Below are positions 10,205 through 22,607 of a stretch of 64,000 nucleotides of DNA, piece by piece. Positions within the stretch are counted from its first letter, which is position 1; the number at the start of each line of letters is the position of its first letter. Below the pieces are notes generated by a model, which saw nothing but the letters and a program-made list of their open reading frames with translations, searched no databases and had not been told where the DNA came from. Made by a program: the position numbers and the translations under genes. The stretch comes from Bisporella sp. PMI_857 (taxonomy: Eukaryota; Ascomycota; Leotiomycetes; Helotiales; Helotiaceae), in contig JAJSPD010000102.1 in the NCBI GenBank assembly GCA_021307315.1, positions 1-64,000 on the forward strand. The letters are read 5' to 3'.

Positions 10205-12955
10205 TAATGACCACTCTGTCAAGTCTATTGTAGTGTCTATAGAATAATGTAATTCGTCACAGCAAAGGTCAGAATACGGCATACAAATTTGATTGTAGAA
10301 CTAAAAAGAAGGACCATCTCTAAGGAACAATAAATAGGGATCGAGGTGCCAAGAGCTTCCTAAGATGAAATACTTTCGAATTCAAAAATTAAATGAAAAG
10401 ATAATTGACTTTACAAGGGAAAGTTGGATTTATACCAAAGCTTTAATTTGCAATAAGTACGGTGTTTTTTTACAACCATATTGGTAAAATTACTACTGAA
10501 ATTAGTTACATCGCTAACGTAAAGACTTTTTAAGTGTGTATCTGCCCCGATATAAAATTTTTGGAAGTATAACCTGAATGTGACAGTAAAAAAGCAATAT
10601 TTATAACGCAGAGCTATTGCTACTCTACAGCTGAAACACTTTGGCCACATCTCCACGCCTCGATGCTGATATTCCTATTACTAAAACCAAAGGCACACTG
10701 TGATATATCACATGAATTAATGTAGCTGAAGTGCGTCTACTCTTCGGTGTAGTGATCCAGTGCCATGGTCCCGTGTCGGCCGCGTGATGGACATCCGGCT
10801 CTCTAGCGGACGCATTTGAGCCCAAGTTATCGAGCTTCGCGGCGAATAGAGAGAGCTGTCTGAACGAGGCGTGTTATGCCGCGTGGAAGCGTTGAGGTAG
10901 CAAGACGGCCGCTCCCACCATTATACATACAAGCCTCTCCCCGACTGGTTTTCGCTTGTCTCCTTTATAAACCGGGTGATATTTCCTTGAAACTAGAGCG
11001 AGGGATGGCGGCACGTGCGGTGGATAATCACACGGTAAGTGACGCCAGCAGCGGAGAATCAGGGCTGTGCCTATACGAGGGTTGCATAATTCTACCCTAT
11101 AGTGTCTGCCAGGCACCGGGTGTGGGCCCTGCAGATTATAGTCTCCGGCCGAGGAGCTGAACCTTTCTACTCACCGTTTGGGCAAGGTTCTAGCGGATGA
11201 TGTGGTGTCTGACAATTGCTGGAGTGGCGAGAGAGAGATAGGGGAATCACTCCTTTAATCGTTGCCAGAAGCCAGCTTAGCTTCCCGTAGCTGTGTCATT
11301 TCATTGACAGTATGGTGTTCCTGTTCTACGTAGGAAAAGCCTTTCTTCTTGGTGTATTTCCCGCTCGTTTGAATTTAATTATTGTCCGTCTCTATGTTAC
11401 TATGATTCATAGCCCCAAACGGCTTGCCATCTGCACTTTCACCATTCCCTCAATCCTTATTGCCCCCGCCCTCCCTCCTTTTCTCTTCCGGTAAAGCGTA
11501 CTTGCACCCCACTGCACGGTGTCAATTGTTTTGACGGTTCCAAAGCCCAAAGCTGTGACGATTTCCCATGAATACGAATGTGTCTAGCCCAGCATCTTCG
11601 AAGGGTGATATATCGTACGTACAATATCCGCCAAGGGGATGACTGCCCTATCAAGACCTCTTTCCCAGCCAAAGCCACTATTCGGCTCATATCAAATGGA
11701 GCAGTAGATTTAAGGTAGATGATAGGATTAGGGAATCATGAGCGGCACGGCCACCGTGGACGGAGGTGCTAGAGATAGCACGGGTTCGGAGGCGTGTGCG
11801 GAGGTTGTGGCGTAAAAAAAAAAGGCGAGGGAGGTTCTAAAGCAATAAAGCTAAAGGTGCTCGTATTGGTAGGTGGTCTTGTCCCCACCGTTTACCCACA
11901 CCTCGCCAAGAGTTCCTTGTAAGGGAATCGCTCAAACGCGTTGGTTGGTAAGATAAGGTCTGGGCGGGGTCTTCCTAGCTTTGTTTTCCAAAGCTTGTTT
12001 GTATATAAGCTTTTCCGATCTACATGGCTTACGTCGTCCAGACGGCATTAGTCTTTAAGCTTGGCAGACTCTGTGGAGCTTTTACTCTAGACTCGCAACT
12101 TCGCCCTCTTTACGGACAACCCCGCGATTACTCCAGAGCCTAGAGACATGTTCAGGGAGTGCCTTATATTCTCAAATAAATTATATCCGACGGTCACAAT
12201 ACCAGGTATTGATCGAGACAGCTGCAGCCTGTTGGTTAATTATGCTTGCTTCGCTCGGGCATTGGGCTTACAAGGGAAGGGGAGCAATATCTATTCCCTG
12301 TCAAAGCTAAGAGATGGAATAGTGGGTGGTAAGATATTAAATACGCATCACAGAGAAGCGTACCCTACTAGTATATGGTGTAAAACCGTGACTGCGAAGC
12401 CCCAGGACAGAATACTTAAAATGCTCCTCGCAAGGCTTTTTGGATATGCTTCTTCCTCCTCCATGACTATGCTCCGAAAGGTAGAAGACTCTCAATTCAG
12501 AGCCTCGATCTGTTTCTAGTTCAGCTCTGAAGTTTAAGCCCTCCAAAGCTTAATCTGTATTCTTCAAACAAGCAAAAACACTTCGAAATACCCCTGAGCC
12601 TGCAGTTGGCGATTCATCTATACAATTTGTAAGAACATTAAGCCGATCTTACTATGCGGCTATGAGCCGCACCCCCCAGCTCCCTTAGCCATGTTACTTA
12701 CCATAGTGGAGAATTTCCAAAGCGGACTTCTGATTTGTGCAACTCCATATCTTAATCTACTTTACGTACGTTACATTTCAGTGCTCACTAGTGTATGAGG
12801 AGAATCTAATTATAGTTCGATATTCTCTTTGATAAGTAGAGACCATCCCCTCATATCAAACTACGTTCTTCACAGTTAGGAATTCGCAGACTCGAGCGAA
12901 ATCAAGTACATTTTCAAGGCCGAAGCCAATAGTTTTAACCATCACCAAGAACGCA
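10205..12955. other. Gene-free stretch, no recognised feature
   Basis: Frames at 10876-11160 (plus), 10874-11116 (minus) and 12148-12519 (plus) are short, overlap frames on the opposite strand and show no domain or splice structure. A 12-base A run lies at about 11814. The last 150 bases should contain the promoter of the small secreted protein gene at 12956. Confidence 0.4.
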
Positions 12956-13453
12956 ATGAGGCTCTCTCTTCTTATGGCACCTCTTCTCATCGGCTATGCC
13001 ACAGCTGCAATTGGGGATCTCTGCCGAGTAAGGAGATTTTCTATTAATTCTAGGCTACGAATCTCTTCACTGTCGCTTTCCTCTATATTCCCGAACTTTA
13101 TAGGTTTTCTTCTCTCTAGACATAAGAACACTTGCTAATAACTTTGTTCTTCATAGTCTGGTAACAGTTTTGGTACATGTGAAACGACTACATGGTGCAG
13201 CGATAACGGCGGCAACGATAATATCTCGAATCTTTGCCCTAACGATCCCGATGATGTTAAGTGTTGTTTCTCTCCTTCCTGTCACAGCGGCCAAGGTTAC
13301 TGTGCCGATACTGAAGCAACATTTAACTTATGCGGCAAGCTCGGGGGGCATTTTGTCAGGTATTTTGCAATTTCGTCAAGATACAGCCTCTGTTGCAGCA
13401 TTACTTTTCTCAAAAAGCATTTATCTAGGAATTTCTTGCTAATCATGCATTGA
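12956..13453 (+). CDS. Small secreted cysteine-rich protein (effector-like)
   Basis: Exon 1 (12956-13027) encodes a hydrophobic signal peptide (MRLSLLMAPLLIGYATAA) and ends exactly before donor GTAAGG. The acceptor TAG at 13154-13156 opens exon 2 in phase 0 (13157-13453). The 122-residue product is cysteine-rich after the signal peptide: DLCR, GTCETTTWCSD, LCPNDPDDVKCC, SPSCHSGQGYC and LCGKLGGHFV, ending with another CC. The block CPNDPxDVKCC followed by a second half with G.C...C.GG.FV resembles a two-module cysteine-rich domain I know from fungal small secreted proteins and from the amino terminus of some fungal lysozymes. In the second module one expected Cys appears replaced (YFA instead of YCP). 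A second intron at 13362-13430 (69 bases, in frame) is possible and would shorten the protein. Role in host or microbe interaction is inference. Confidence 0.72.
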
Positions 13454-15428
13454 ATATCTAGCGGATATTGCCCAGGACCATCCAATTACCAATGCTGTAT
13501 TCAGTAGAGTTATATAAATGGAGAGCTTGATTATTAATCAGAACGCCAAGGGAAGAAATATAGTTCCTCTTGAATTATGCACTTATTAGCCATGTACACT
13601 GTTTATACAATGCTTCGCATCTCTTCTACGTGGAAATTTTAACATCGTGACATGTGATAACGTGAAACTAATAGAAATAGCTTATAAGAAGTTTATCGAT
13701 CTACTCTAGTCAAGAGCCGTAAGCTTTCCTTTGACTAGTGAGCCCTTAGATTGGAAATTTGTCCTGCGATATAACCTTCTACTAGCTAGTGATAATATCA
13801 CGGCAGATATTACACTGCTGTAAACCATGGCTGTGTATACGGCCAAACCCCACCCTCTGGGGTCTCCCTAGTGAGTAACATACGCACTCCAACTCTAAAA
13901 TTATGGCTTATCAAGCTCGCCGAAACCGGAACACAGTTTTACTTTATATCATTTCTTAGTGACAAGAGTGGCATCCTTAGCCTATGAATGATTAGGATGG
14001 GTAGAGGTTCATAGATAGTAGCCATTCAGGAGCGACATCAGATTATTGATGGGGTGGACCTGCAGGAACGGGTTGTCAGATTAGTGAAACTCGAGACTAG
14101 CGAGGCGGTAGGCCAGTAACCAAGATCCTGTGACAAGCTCTACTACTTGCCAAATGTAGCTATTTTATGTTTTGCAGTAGACGGTATATCTGAGATCTTG
14201 AAGGTTGTGGAAAAGAAGCAGGTGTTCGTGAGGGAGATTCCTAAGCTAGCATTCATCTTATGCTTCATTACATAGTCATTCTTTAGGCAGGAGCTTTGCA
14301 ACTGACTTCATTAGTAGTTTAGCAATTGATATTCCTTTGTTATACTTGTAACGTCTTCATTTCTACGTGAAGAACCTAGATATTCAATCTACTCCAACAT
14401 ACAATACCAACTGGCGTTCCCCAAGCCCTTTACAGAAGCTCAAGGCAAATCAGAATGTTACACAATATATCAATTGACAGGTCTAGTTTTGCTCTACTGA
14501 TTTTCGGCGTAACTCCTTTACAAGGTTTTTAATTGTTTAACTAGTAGGAAGCATACTCCTTTTATTCAAATAATTTGATTTTTTGAATTAGAAAAATTTC
14601 CTAAGTATTAAAAATCACTGTATTAGAAATCCCTGTACGGTTACAGCTAAAGTGCCGCGCAGCTTTGTGATAGTTTTTGACTGCCAGCTTTCTACTGATT
14701 TAATAGCTTGGTCAATCAGGTCCGATTGGTGATGTCTTAGCATGGTTGCTGTGATGTAATGTTTCGAGCTGAAATTTAGGGTGGGTTTAGGTGCGGGGTG
14801 GGATTCAGACAGGGAAATTGAATCCGCCGATTCCGCAACAGGGCGGCGCTAGAGTAGGCGTCTGCACCCAGCCAGCGATCAAGTCCTTGGCCTTCATGTC
14901 GCCTGAGCCCCTTCAGTGTGCCACCTCCTTTTCCGCCGCCATAGCCTTCGTTCACGGTGTCTTTAGTATCTCGGCAGCCATGTATACTACAACTTTCGGC
15001 TGGTAGAGGAGTGTGTCCAGCTTACCGCTTATGGTTGGATCTGCTCATTGGCTGGCAGCCTAGGGCCGCTGTATAAATCACACAAGAGGACCAACTAGTG
15101 CCACCATATGCAGATCGTTAAGCACATCGGCTTGCAGCGCATAAACCCCACCTCTAAAGCCACCTTCCAATCAGGACAAAAGATGAATCACTCGTAGATG
15201 TTTGGCCGTGTCTTCTAATTTGTTGATGAGAAAGAAAACAAGACAACAGATGCATAAGGATAAGAAAGTATGCAGTGAGATAAGCCCACAATCCCTTCTC
15301 GGCCCCGTACATTATTTTCCTTCAAATTTCCCTCTCCATCCTTCGATTTCTTCCTCCTATTGTAAATCGATCGCCATCTTGGATTTCGAATTAATTCCGT
15401 TGCTATCTTAACCCCTTCGTGCTCTAAA
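13454..15428. other. Gene-free stretch, AT-rich in its middle
   Basis: No gene is visible. The part around 14480-14640 is notably AT-rich. A plus-strand frame at 14791-15006 (71 codons) has no recognisable content. The last 200 bases should contain the promoter of the ankyrin gene. Confidence 0.4.
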
Positions 15429-18245
15429 ATGGACGGAGATATGGACTTGTGTGCAGCCGCCCTATTTGGGGATATCGACAAGATCGGCGAAATTTTAAAG
15501 AAAGGGGCTGATCCAAATGCACAAGATACGAATGGACTGACTCCGCTATTGTACGCAGTTCGCGAAGAACGAACTGAAATAGTATACCTGCTTCTCAAAA
15601 ATGGAGCTGATCCAAATGCAAAGGATACGAATGAACAGACGCCGCTATTGTATGCAATTCGAAAAGGACGAGCTGAAGCGCTGCACCTACTTCTCAAGAA
15701 TGGGGCCGATCCAAACGCAAAAGATACGGATGGACGGACTCCGTTATTGTACGCAGCTCAAGAAGAACGAACTGAGTTATTGCACCTGCTTCTTAAAAAT
15801 GGGGCCGATCCAAATACAAAAGATACGGATGGACGAACTCCGTTACTATACGCAGCTGAAAAAGGACGAACTGAAGCAGTATACCTACTTCTCAAGAATG
15901 GAGCAGATCCTAACATTGCAAGCAAATGGGGCATTACAGCTCGCTATGATGCTTTGTACCGTGGTAATAATGATATTGTCAGGATTTTTGATAATCCTCC
16001 AGCACATGTGCAGAAGGAAGTTACTAAGTATCCCCGAATGCAAGTCAAGCAGAAGGAGCCACAAGAAAATAATATCAAGCGACTCGGGATATGTAAGCAC
16101 TTCCAGAGCTATGTTCGCTACTTTGGCAAATCTAGGGTGTCAGCGTTTAGCACCGTTTATGATATTATCTACTCTCACAGGCTTGAAAAGTTCTCGCGTC
16201 CGCGGCAGCCGCAACAACAGAGCACCACAGAAATATCAAAAGAAACAGTAAGATGGTTTCATCTACCTATTATTAATGTATGCCAATATACCCCCCCTAG
16301 ACAAATCAAGCACTAAACAAAACCGGCAGCGTGTATGGGTAAAAGTAAACAGCCATATCACTATCTCTAACATTTTTAACTAATATTTGTATAGGACTTG
16401 ATCAAGAAGCTGTGTGCCATAGATGGGAAAACAGTAGAGCAATGTAAAGGAATGGAACAGTTCATAGACGATACTTTCGCACCACTTAAAAAGTCAATTC
16501 CTCGTTCTCGTTTTAGGAACATGACATTTGTATGTATGTAGAGATCTGGAAAATATGACACGATTAAACTAACAGATATGAAAAATTGGTAGCCGCAAGG
16601 GTCCTTTGACAAGGCGTCGTTTGTTGTATGCTGTTCGTTTAAATGGTATTTTAGTCCGTTTTAACCTCACAAACAGATGTCTTATATCGACATGGAGTCC
16701 ATAATGCATCTGGAGAGGGACCATTCCGATATAACAGGCGATAACCCTATCCAGACCAATTTTCGACAAATGGATGCCGTTCAGGATGAATACGAACTAT
16801 CTGACCTTGACATTGCTCAAACGCTAGACCGATCTTACTATGAGGGGTTGGACCATATAACGTTAGATGATCGAGATAAGAATCAGGTCGTATCTCGGTA
16901 CATAGAGAGCCGAAAACAAAAGGGTGAGAATAATCAGACTACAGCCGAAGAATCACAAGACAACATGGTCAACCTTCAGCAGCCAAGTGACATCCCTGGT
17001 GTGAGGAAACCATACGCATTAGATGAGAGCTTGCTTAAACTTAAAGAGTCATCCAAACTTCTCATGGTGAAACAGCTCTGGCTCTGGAAGATCGATGATG
17101 GTAGTAAATATCTATTTATTTGTTTCCAAGATAGTTACTAATTCAATATCCAGGTACAATCATTACTGCATTTCCCCAGAGGTGGGACATCACAAATGAT
17201 AATTACACCCTTCTACACAAAATTCTAGATGACGGCTCGTGGCATCGTCAAATACAGTCAGCGGATGATCTTATCGTACACATTTTCCATCGATGTACAG
17301 AGTTTATTTACGAGCCGTTTAACGCAGGACTGGAAGAGTCATTGTTCTACATATTCTCTTCTCATATTTCCACAATTGTCGGTCTTACCCCTCATGAGAC
17401 GCGTATATGCTGATCGATATAGTCGGCCGGCGTAACAGAATGCTATAGACTATTTGGATCAGTAGAAATTGGAATTGAGAAAGAAATGGGCTACCTCAAG
17501 GATATCCAGGATGTTCTTGACGAGCTTAATATGATTGAGGTCATTCTTGCCCAACAAAAGAACGTGACTGGGAAACTTCACGGCTGGTTGTATAAGAAAC
17601 AGAATGGAGGCGATGGCGAGGTTGAAACGAAGGGGGATACCGGAGACTTATACGAAAGTAAGGACCAAGACAAGATAGACGAAAGCAAGAATGGGATACC
17701 GAATGGTGGAAAGAGTCAACACTATTGGAATGATTTCATAGACAGTGACAGTGTCAACTCAAGCTGTCAGCACGTTGAAAGGCTGAAGGCGGATGCTAGG
17801 CGGGTTGAGAAAATAGTTTGAAAACTCTCTTCGGCGTGACGCGGGTTATTACTAATTTATTTAGCTTAACCACCTTCTAGACTTGAAACAGAAACAAGCC
17901 AATCTTGAGGAAGCCAGATCCGCAAAGAAGGAGGCCGCTGATACCGCTCGTCAAGGAAATTTTATACTCGCATTCACCGTCGTTACTGTCATATTTGTAA
18001 GATGTTTTCAATACAAGCAAATAGGCATTTGCTAATTCATAGACACCGCTATCATTTGCGGCAGCGTATCTTGCTATTCCTAACACTTCTGGGACAAGCA
18101 GAATAGCTCAAATTATGGGTAAACGTATCCGTAATAAACATATCCTTTCTAACTCCGAGCAGGTATCGCAGAAGCTGTGACTTTAGCCGTAGTGCCGATT
18201 CTCGTTTATTTAACATGGGCAGATCACTTTGGAGCCAAAAAGTGA
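15429..18245 (+). CDS. Ankyrin-repeat protein with CorA-like membrane domain
   Basis: This is a member of a fungal family joining amino-terminal ankyrin repeats to a carboxy-terminal CorA-like domain with two membrane helices. Exons I infer: 15429-16247 (ankyrin repeats at about residues 1-165), optionally a small exon at 16301-16330, 16395-16529, 16593-16625, 16677-17100, 17154-about 17381, about 17439-17815, 17865-17996, 18043-18118 and 18163-18245. Most joints keep frame and use GTA donors; the donor near 17382 (GTCTTA) and that at 17816 (GTTTGA) are weak. Family signatures appear in order: SIPRSRFRNMTF, LLMVKQLWLWKIDDGTIIT, DDGSWHRQIQSADDLIVHI, EIGIEKEMGYLKDIQDVLDE, LLDLKQKQANLEEARSAKK, then FILAFTVVTVIFTPLSFAAA (first helix) and AEAVTLAVVPILVYLTWA (second helix). 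Ion transport is not established for these fungal proteins; their usual context with HET and NLR genes suggests a recognition role. Confidence 0.88.
15510..15917 (+). repeat. Tandem 99-base units encoding ankyrin repeats
   Basis: Five units start at about 15510, 15609, 15708, 15807 and 15906, spaced exactly 99 bases (33 residues). Units 2 to 4 are nearly identical at the DNA level, not just in protein, around GCCGATCCAAATGCAAAAGA. The fifth diverges (AACATTGCAAGC) as end repeats usually do. The high DNA identity points to recent tandem duplication or gene conversion. Confidence 0.85.
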
Positions 18246-19489
18246 AGGAGAAGATTTTAGGGCTATGGCGGTTAGGTTGGTACAACATGGCTGACGTGGA
18301 GTTCTGTATATGATACGGTACTTGCATTGTGATGTAGCGTAGGTAGAAAGATAATAAAAGCAGCATTGAAGGCGGCAATCGAACAGCAGTATTCGCGGCA
18401 GAGCTGCATGGTATCGCATATTACATTATTAGCCCTTGCAATGGCGGTGGAATATAGAACTAGAGGACAGAACTGAGAAAGATAATCATATACACAGACA
18501 GCCGGGGAGGCAATGACGTTTATGGCCAACCAACCAGCAAGGGGGGAGCAGATATGATTCTATAACACATAGCCTGTAAACCACCAAGACCTCCCTCTCT
18601 TGCACCTAATATGTCAGAGGCACCAGAGACGCCAAACAGGCTTCAGAGCTGGCTGCTCCACATAACGTGACTGCCGAATTTAGGAAGTGTCTTCAGCTGA
18701 ATCACATGGCTTGAATCGCATGGCTTAATGGTTTCTATGATAAATAGAGCTCTTTGCCCATCCCGTAAAGAGGTAGACAATTTAGGATAGATCTTTGGAG
18801 CTTTCTTTTATACTTGAACGACCTACCCCTGGCCTTCCCAAGTTGAGCCAATCATCCTCTACAAATATCGAGTTGGTGCGGGGCAAATCATCCTTGGTAG
18901 GAGACCGAACTAGCAAACCACCCAAATGCAGCGGTTGCGCTGGGTTGAGAATAGGCCGGAATAAATAGCATCAGTCGAACGAATGGAATGGTGATGATTG
19001 TAATTTTTCCAGCTCCCATCCATAAGCTTGACAATACTAACCAGCAATAGCACAACTTCACGCCAAGCGTCGCAACCGGGTATAACCGCGTCACGTGACA
19101 CAGCGTGGAAAATCGAGTCATAACCGCTGGCTTAGAGACAAAAGTTCAACACCTCCATGTATGGAGGTATCCAGCAATAGATCTTTGGACCATTTTATTT
19201 TCGGACGCTGACGGGACTATTCCCTGAGCGAACCAATTTACCAACAACCAAGCGCTAGGTAGGAGGCGGGCCCCTTTGAGAAGCATTCGCTCTGTGAGAA
19301 AGGGCAGGGAGATAACACTCTTGAGAGCACCGTTATTATCATCGCCGAAACTGTTGACCGCATAAATCTCCTTGTTCAGCAGGAGTCGGGTGAAGGTCGA
19401 GGACTCAAGATTGCTGAGTCGCTTAGGATTTCCACAAGGTACGACTTGACTTCCTGACACCTTAGGAAGCTGATAACAAGTGAATAGTC
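18246..19489. other. Intergenic stretch, nothing recognised
   Basis: I see no coding gene. Several minus-strand frames (for example 18888-19121 and 19146-19460) lack domains and overlap one another. A mirror-like stretch at 18700-18730 repeats ATGGCTTGAATCGCATGGCTT, which is too short to interpret. Confidence 0.35.
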
Positions 19490-19747
19490 ATGGCACCTCC
19501 AAACACCGCCGCAAGCTCCTCTACGAACGCAAACCCTCTCATCTCGCGGACGGTTGTCAATAACATGTCCAAGGAACAAGCGCTACAGATAAATGGGCCG
19601 GTTGGAGAGAAGGGGTGGCGGGAGGCTATTGATCTCCAGATTGGAAACAACATTGCTGAAGGGGACAGCATACAGATAAACCATGCCGTCTCCGATGATG
19701 TGTTCGATCGTCTGCTAGCTGCTCATGGGCAAAAGTCATCGAAATAG
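19490..19747 (+). CDS. Small protein with two NN..QIN pseudo-repeats
   Basis: An intron-less 85-codon frame starts at a true ATG (GTCATGGCA). The product is hydrophilic, lacks a signal peptide or membrane helix, and ends in basic residues. It contains two imperfect copies of one motif about 31 residues apart: NNMSKEQALQINGPVG and NNIAEGDSIQINHAVS. Paired motifs of about 20 residues rich in Asn, Gln and Gly are the hallmark of fungal signalling amyloids (HET-s related and similar motifs) that pass a death signal from NLR proteins to effectors. The match is by pattern only. It is a conserved-looking hypothetical protein of unknown function; an amyloid role is inference. Confidence 0.55.
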   Translation: MAPPNTAASSSTNANPLISRTVVNNMSKEQALQINGPVGEKGWREAIDLQIGNNIAEGDSIQINHAVSDDVFDRLLAAHGQKSSK

Positions 19748-22042
19748 ACCATGCTTTTTGAGTTGTGGGCTTTGGGATGTGGGATGGATGGATAAGAGAT
19801 AACAACCAAAGAGTTGAAGGTCACGAAAGATTAGCGTTTGATTCGTAGGGAAGATACAGGTTTGATTGATCTGAGCGTAAGCCCCTTCAATGCGAAACTA
19901 TGAACTACACCGAATTATTTGCATAATAGGCGCAGCCGGTACAGTTGCTTGTGCCTATCTAACAAAGCTGTGAAACCCACGTCATTAAATTTTGAAGGCT
20001 CCCATAACTACTGCATACTGCGTTCGCCCTCCTGGCAGGTCCAGAAGATGATATCCGAGCAAGTGAGCCATGGCAGGTCAATCCACTCACTAATCTGCTA
20101 GACCGTCTCTATTGCATTACAAACCGTGTAGTTAATAGCAAGTTTCATAGCATCACATGCCACATAAGCCTTTTACTATCTTTTACGGGGTTCGATGACG
20201 GATCGCCTGCAGATACAGGATAGCATATTATTTATACTTATTGTCGGGTAGTATTAGTCCATTAGGATGTGTTTTTACGACCAAATCAACAAGTCTTGCA
20301 ACTGTTGAAAATGGAAGAGTTTTCGTCAGCACTCCTTCAGAGAAAGTCCTATTGGTGAAACTTGCGCCATGAATAAATACTTATTCGATAGAATTCAAAT
20401 TCAGGATATGCCAAAAGATCAACGTCAAGAGGTGGGCTATTCGCATGGAAGAGGAAAGGATCAAAAGATGGCGACGTGAAACAACCGTCAACCGCCCATC
20501 AAGAAAGCGGAAGATAACTTTGTACGGTATAGCAAGGAGCTCTATGGCCTAGAAGCCGAGAAGGTACGCAAGCAGCGGATACTTTAGTAGCACACTTCAT
20601 TATTATCAGTCTAGACTTGCGCAAACTTCAAGGCGCTTTTGAGCAGGCGTTTCGTTTATTCCAGTTGGGAAGCATCCGTTACCAAGCCCGAGAGCCAATT
20701 CCACGTCTCTAGTAGATAGATCAACGCTAAACTATATCTACCAGTAGCTCCTGTTCCAGTTAATACTGAAACATGATGAGCTGCCCAAGGGCTTTGGCAG
20801 AGCATCGCTCCTCGGATATAATTTGTCTTTGGGACGGATCATTCCCACGAGATCACCTTATTTAGCATAGAGGCTGTCCTCGACTCCATTTCCTTGACAG
20901 ACGTATGAGCATTCTTTATTAGCCTCTAACTCTCCTACGATCGATTGCTCTACCACAATCCACAATACATTTATTTCTGGGAGAATAGAAATTCATAGCG
21001 TGTTTCACCAGCATACAAGGAACATCAATAGGCTGCGCCATTCGCAACGTGTATTGCGTTCTTTGTCCGGAAATTTTTGACAAAACAAAAACATATTGAA
21101 GGCTTGCAGCCGTACGCTTCCGATTTCCCTCAGAGAAATTCTTCGGGGAAGTGGCCACTTATGTCCCGTTTTGGACGCCGGCCCTCAGAAGCACCGCCAG
21201 AAACGCCGTATTTCAATGCCTACAGCAAGTCTCCAGAGAAGTAGAAAAATAATATTTCAGCCCCTCATGAGATTTGGCGGTAGTATCATATATGTAAAGG
21301 AATGGGAGACATTGATGCGTGTAAGATTGTTTTATGATGAAAGGTACTTGTTGATTTAGGCCTTCTTGACGTTTTTAATCTATAATTCTCATACGCCAAT
21401 CAGCATTACGACTAGAGCAGGTGGTTGACCGACTTCAGTTTCTGTAAGAATATCCGTTAAACACTATGGGCAGGTAATTTAGTTCCTCTTAAGATGGTTG
21501 CCAGTGATAAAGCACGTCACACCTCAAATGAGTTGCTGCTCTTTGTGAAGATAGGGTTATTACAGAAACAGAAGGGCGCAGATAGATGCGTCCATAACCT
21601 AGAATTTCTAGCTAATGAGGTCAGATAGAGGACGCATTGCAACATTTTGCTAAAAAGGCAGGATCAGGTCCTTGTCTACTAGAGGAATTAGCAGCCAGGA
21701 ATTGGTCTATGTTCACTACGCCTGACAGCCTGACACGATTCCTCTTCCTTCTTTTCGATAGCATATACCATCGCCTTTGTCGCTAATGATAAGCATCACG
21801 TTGCTTTTGACGCTTTTCAGCGACGGTTTCTTGGCCGTACAAATGCTTGTGTAGGGTAGATCAGGTAGTGTAGCATGAATCAGACTCTGGTGGATACAAA
21901 GACTAATCTCTACCCTTTTGCTACGCCATCAAGTCGTACCCCCGGCTACTCCTTAACAAAGCTATCACCCCTTGCACATGATACACCTGCACCCGACAGC
22001 GTAATATAAGCATAGGCTGTTTATTGTGGCGGCATACGTTTT
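19748..22042. other. Gene-free stretch with probable repeat debris
   Basis: No gene is supportable. Frames at 20919-21158 (minus) and 21096-21359 (plus) overlap and have no domain. Confidence 0.35.
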
Positions 22043-22135
22043 GTATCTACAGGTACAGGGGGCAACGGTGGTATAATGCAAGAATTTAAAGCTAGCGGAA
22101 AAAGGGAAGCTCGAGAGGAGTGAGATATATATATG
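22043..22135 (-). repeat. Degenerate family A LTR fragment, minus orientation
   Basis: Read on the minus strand this resembles the end of the solo LTR at 2527-2698: the conserved stretch ACCACCGTTGCCCCCTGTAC is preceded by a pyrimidine-rich, CTCGAG-containing stretch and a TATATATA tract. The outer TGTCAC end is not recognisable. It faces a second degenerate copy at 22500-22607. Confidence 0.6.
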
Positions 22136-22499
22136 GTAAACTCCTGGTACAGAGTTACCCCCAATTAAATGGTTAGCTTGTTACGCAACAGCTATAATAC
22201 TGCTGCAATAAAGACAGCATTAACAGAAGCCAATTAAAAGTTGCTAATACTGTTATTTTAACTATTTATTAAATATATTACGATTTATAATCCGATTTCG
22301 GTTCGAATTTTAAACGACTAAAAATAATGTAATTAGTTTTATTTCAAACCCTTTTTAAACATTTCAGTTTAAAACGAAACAAGAAACTGTATAAAAATAT
22401 TATAAGCCAAAATATGTTTAGTGTTACAACAATGTTATAGCAGTTACGTAACAAACTGGCCGCCTGACTGAAAAAACTTTGTACCAGAAACTTACAATG

Positions 22500-22607
22500 T
22501 ATACATTTCGAGCTTTTCTCGAGCCTTCCCTTTTTTTTAGCCTTAGAGTCTTTGTACAATACCACCGTTGCCCACTGTATCCGTAGATGCACAACGCGTA
22601 CCGTCAC
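22500..22607 (+). repeat. Degenerate family A LTR fragment, plus orientation
   Basis: The segment ends with ACCACCGTTGCCCACTGTAT followed by CCGTAGATGCACAACG, close to the end of the LTRs at 2698 and 52146, but the terminal TGACA is mutated (CGTCACA). Between it and the inverted copy at 22043-22135 lie about 360 very AT-rich bases (22200-22450) without coding capacity, consistent with mutated transposon DNA. Confidence 0.6.

Noticed and set aside
13170..13442. Plus-strand 90-codon frame inside the secreted protein gene
   Set aside because: It is a shadow: the frame two bases away, joined by a good intron to a signal peptide, carries the cysteine pattern.
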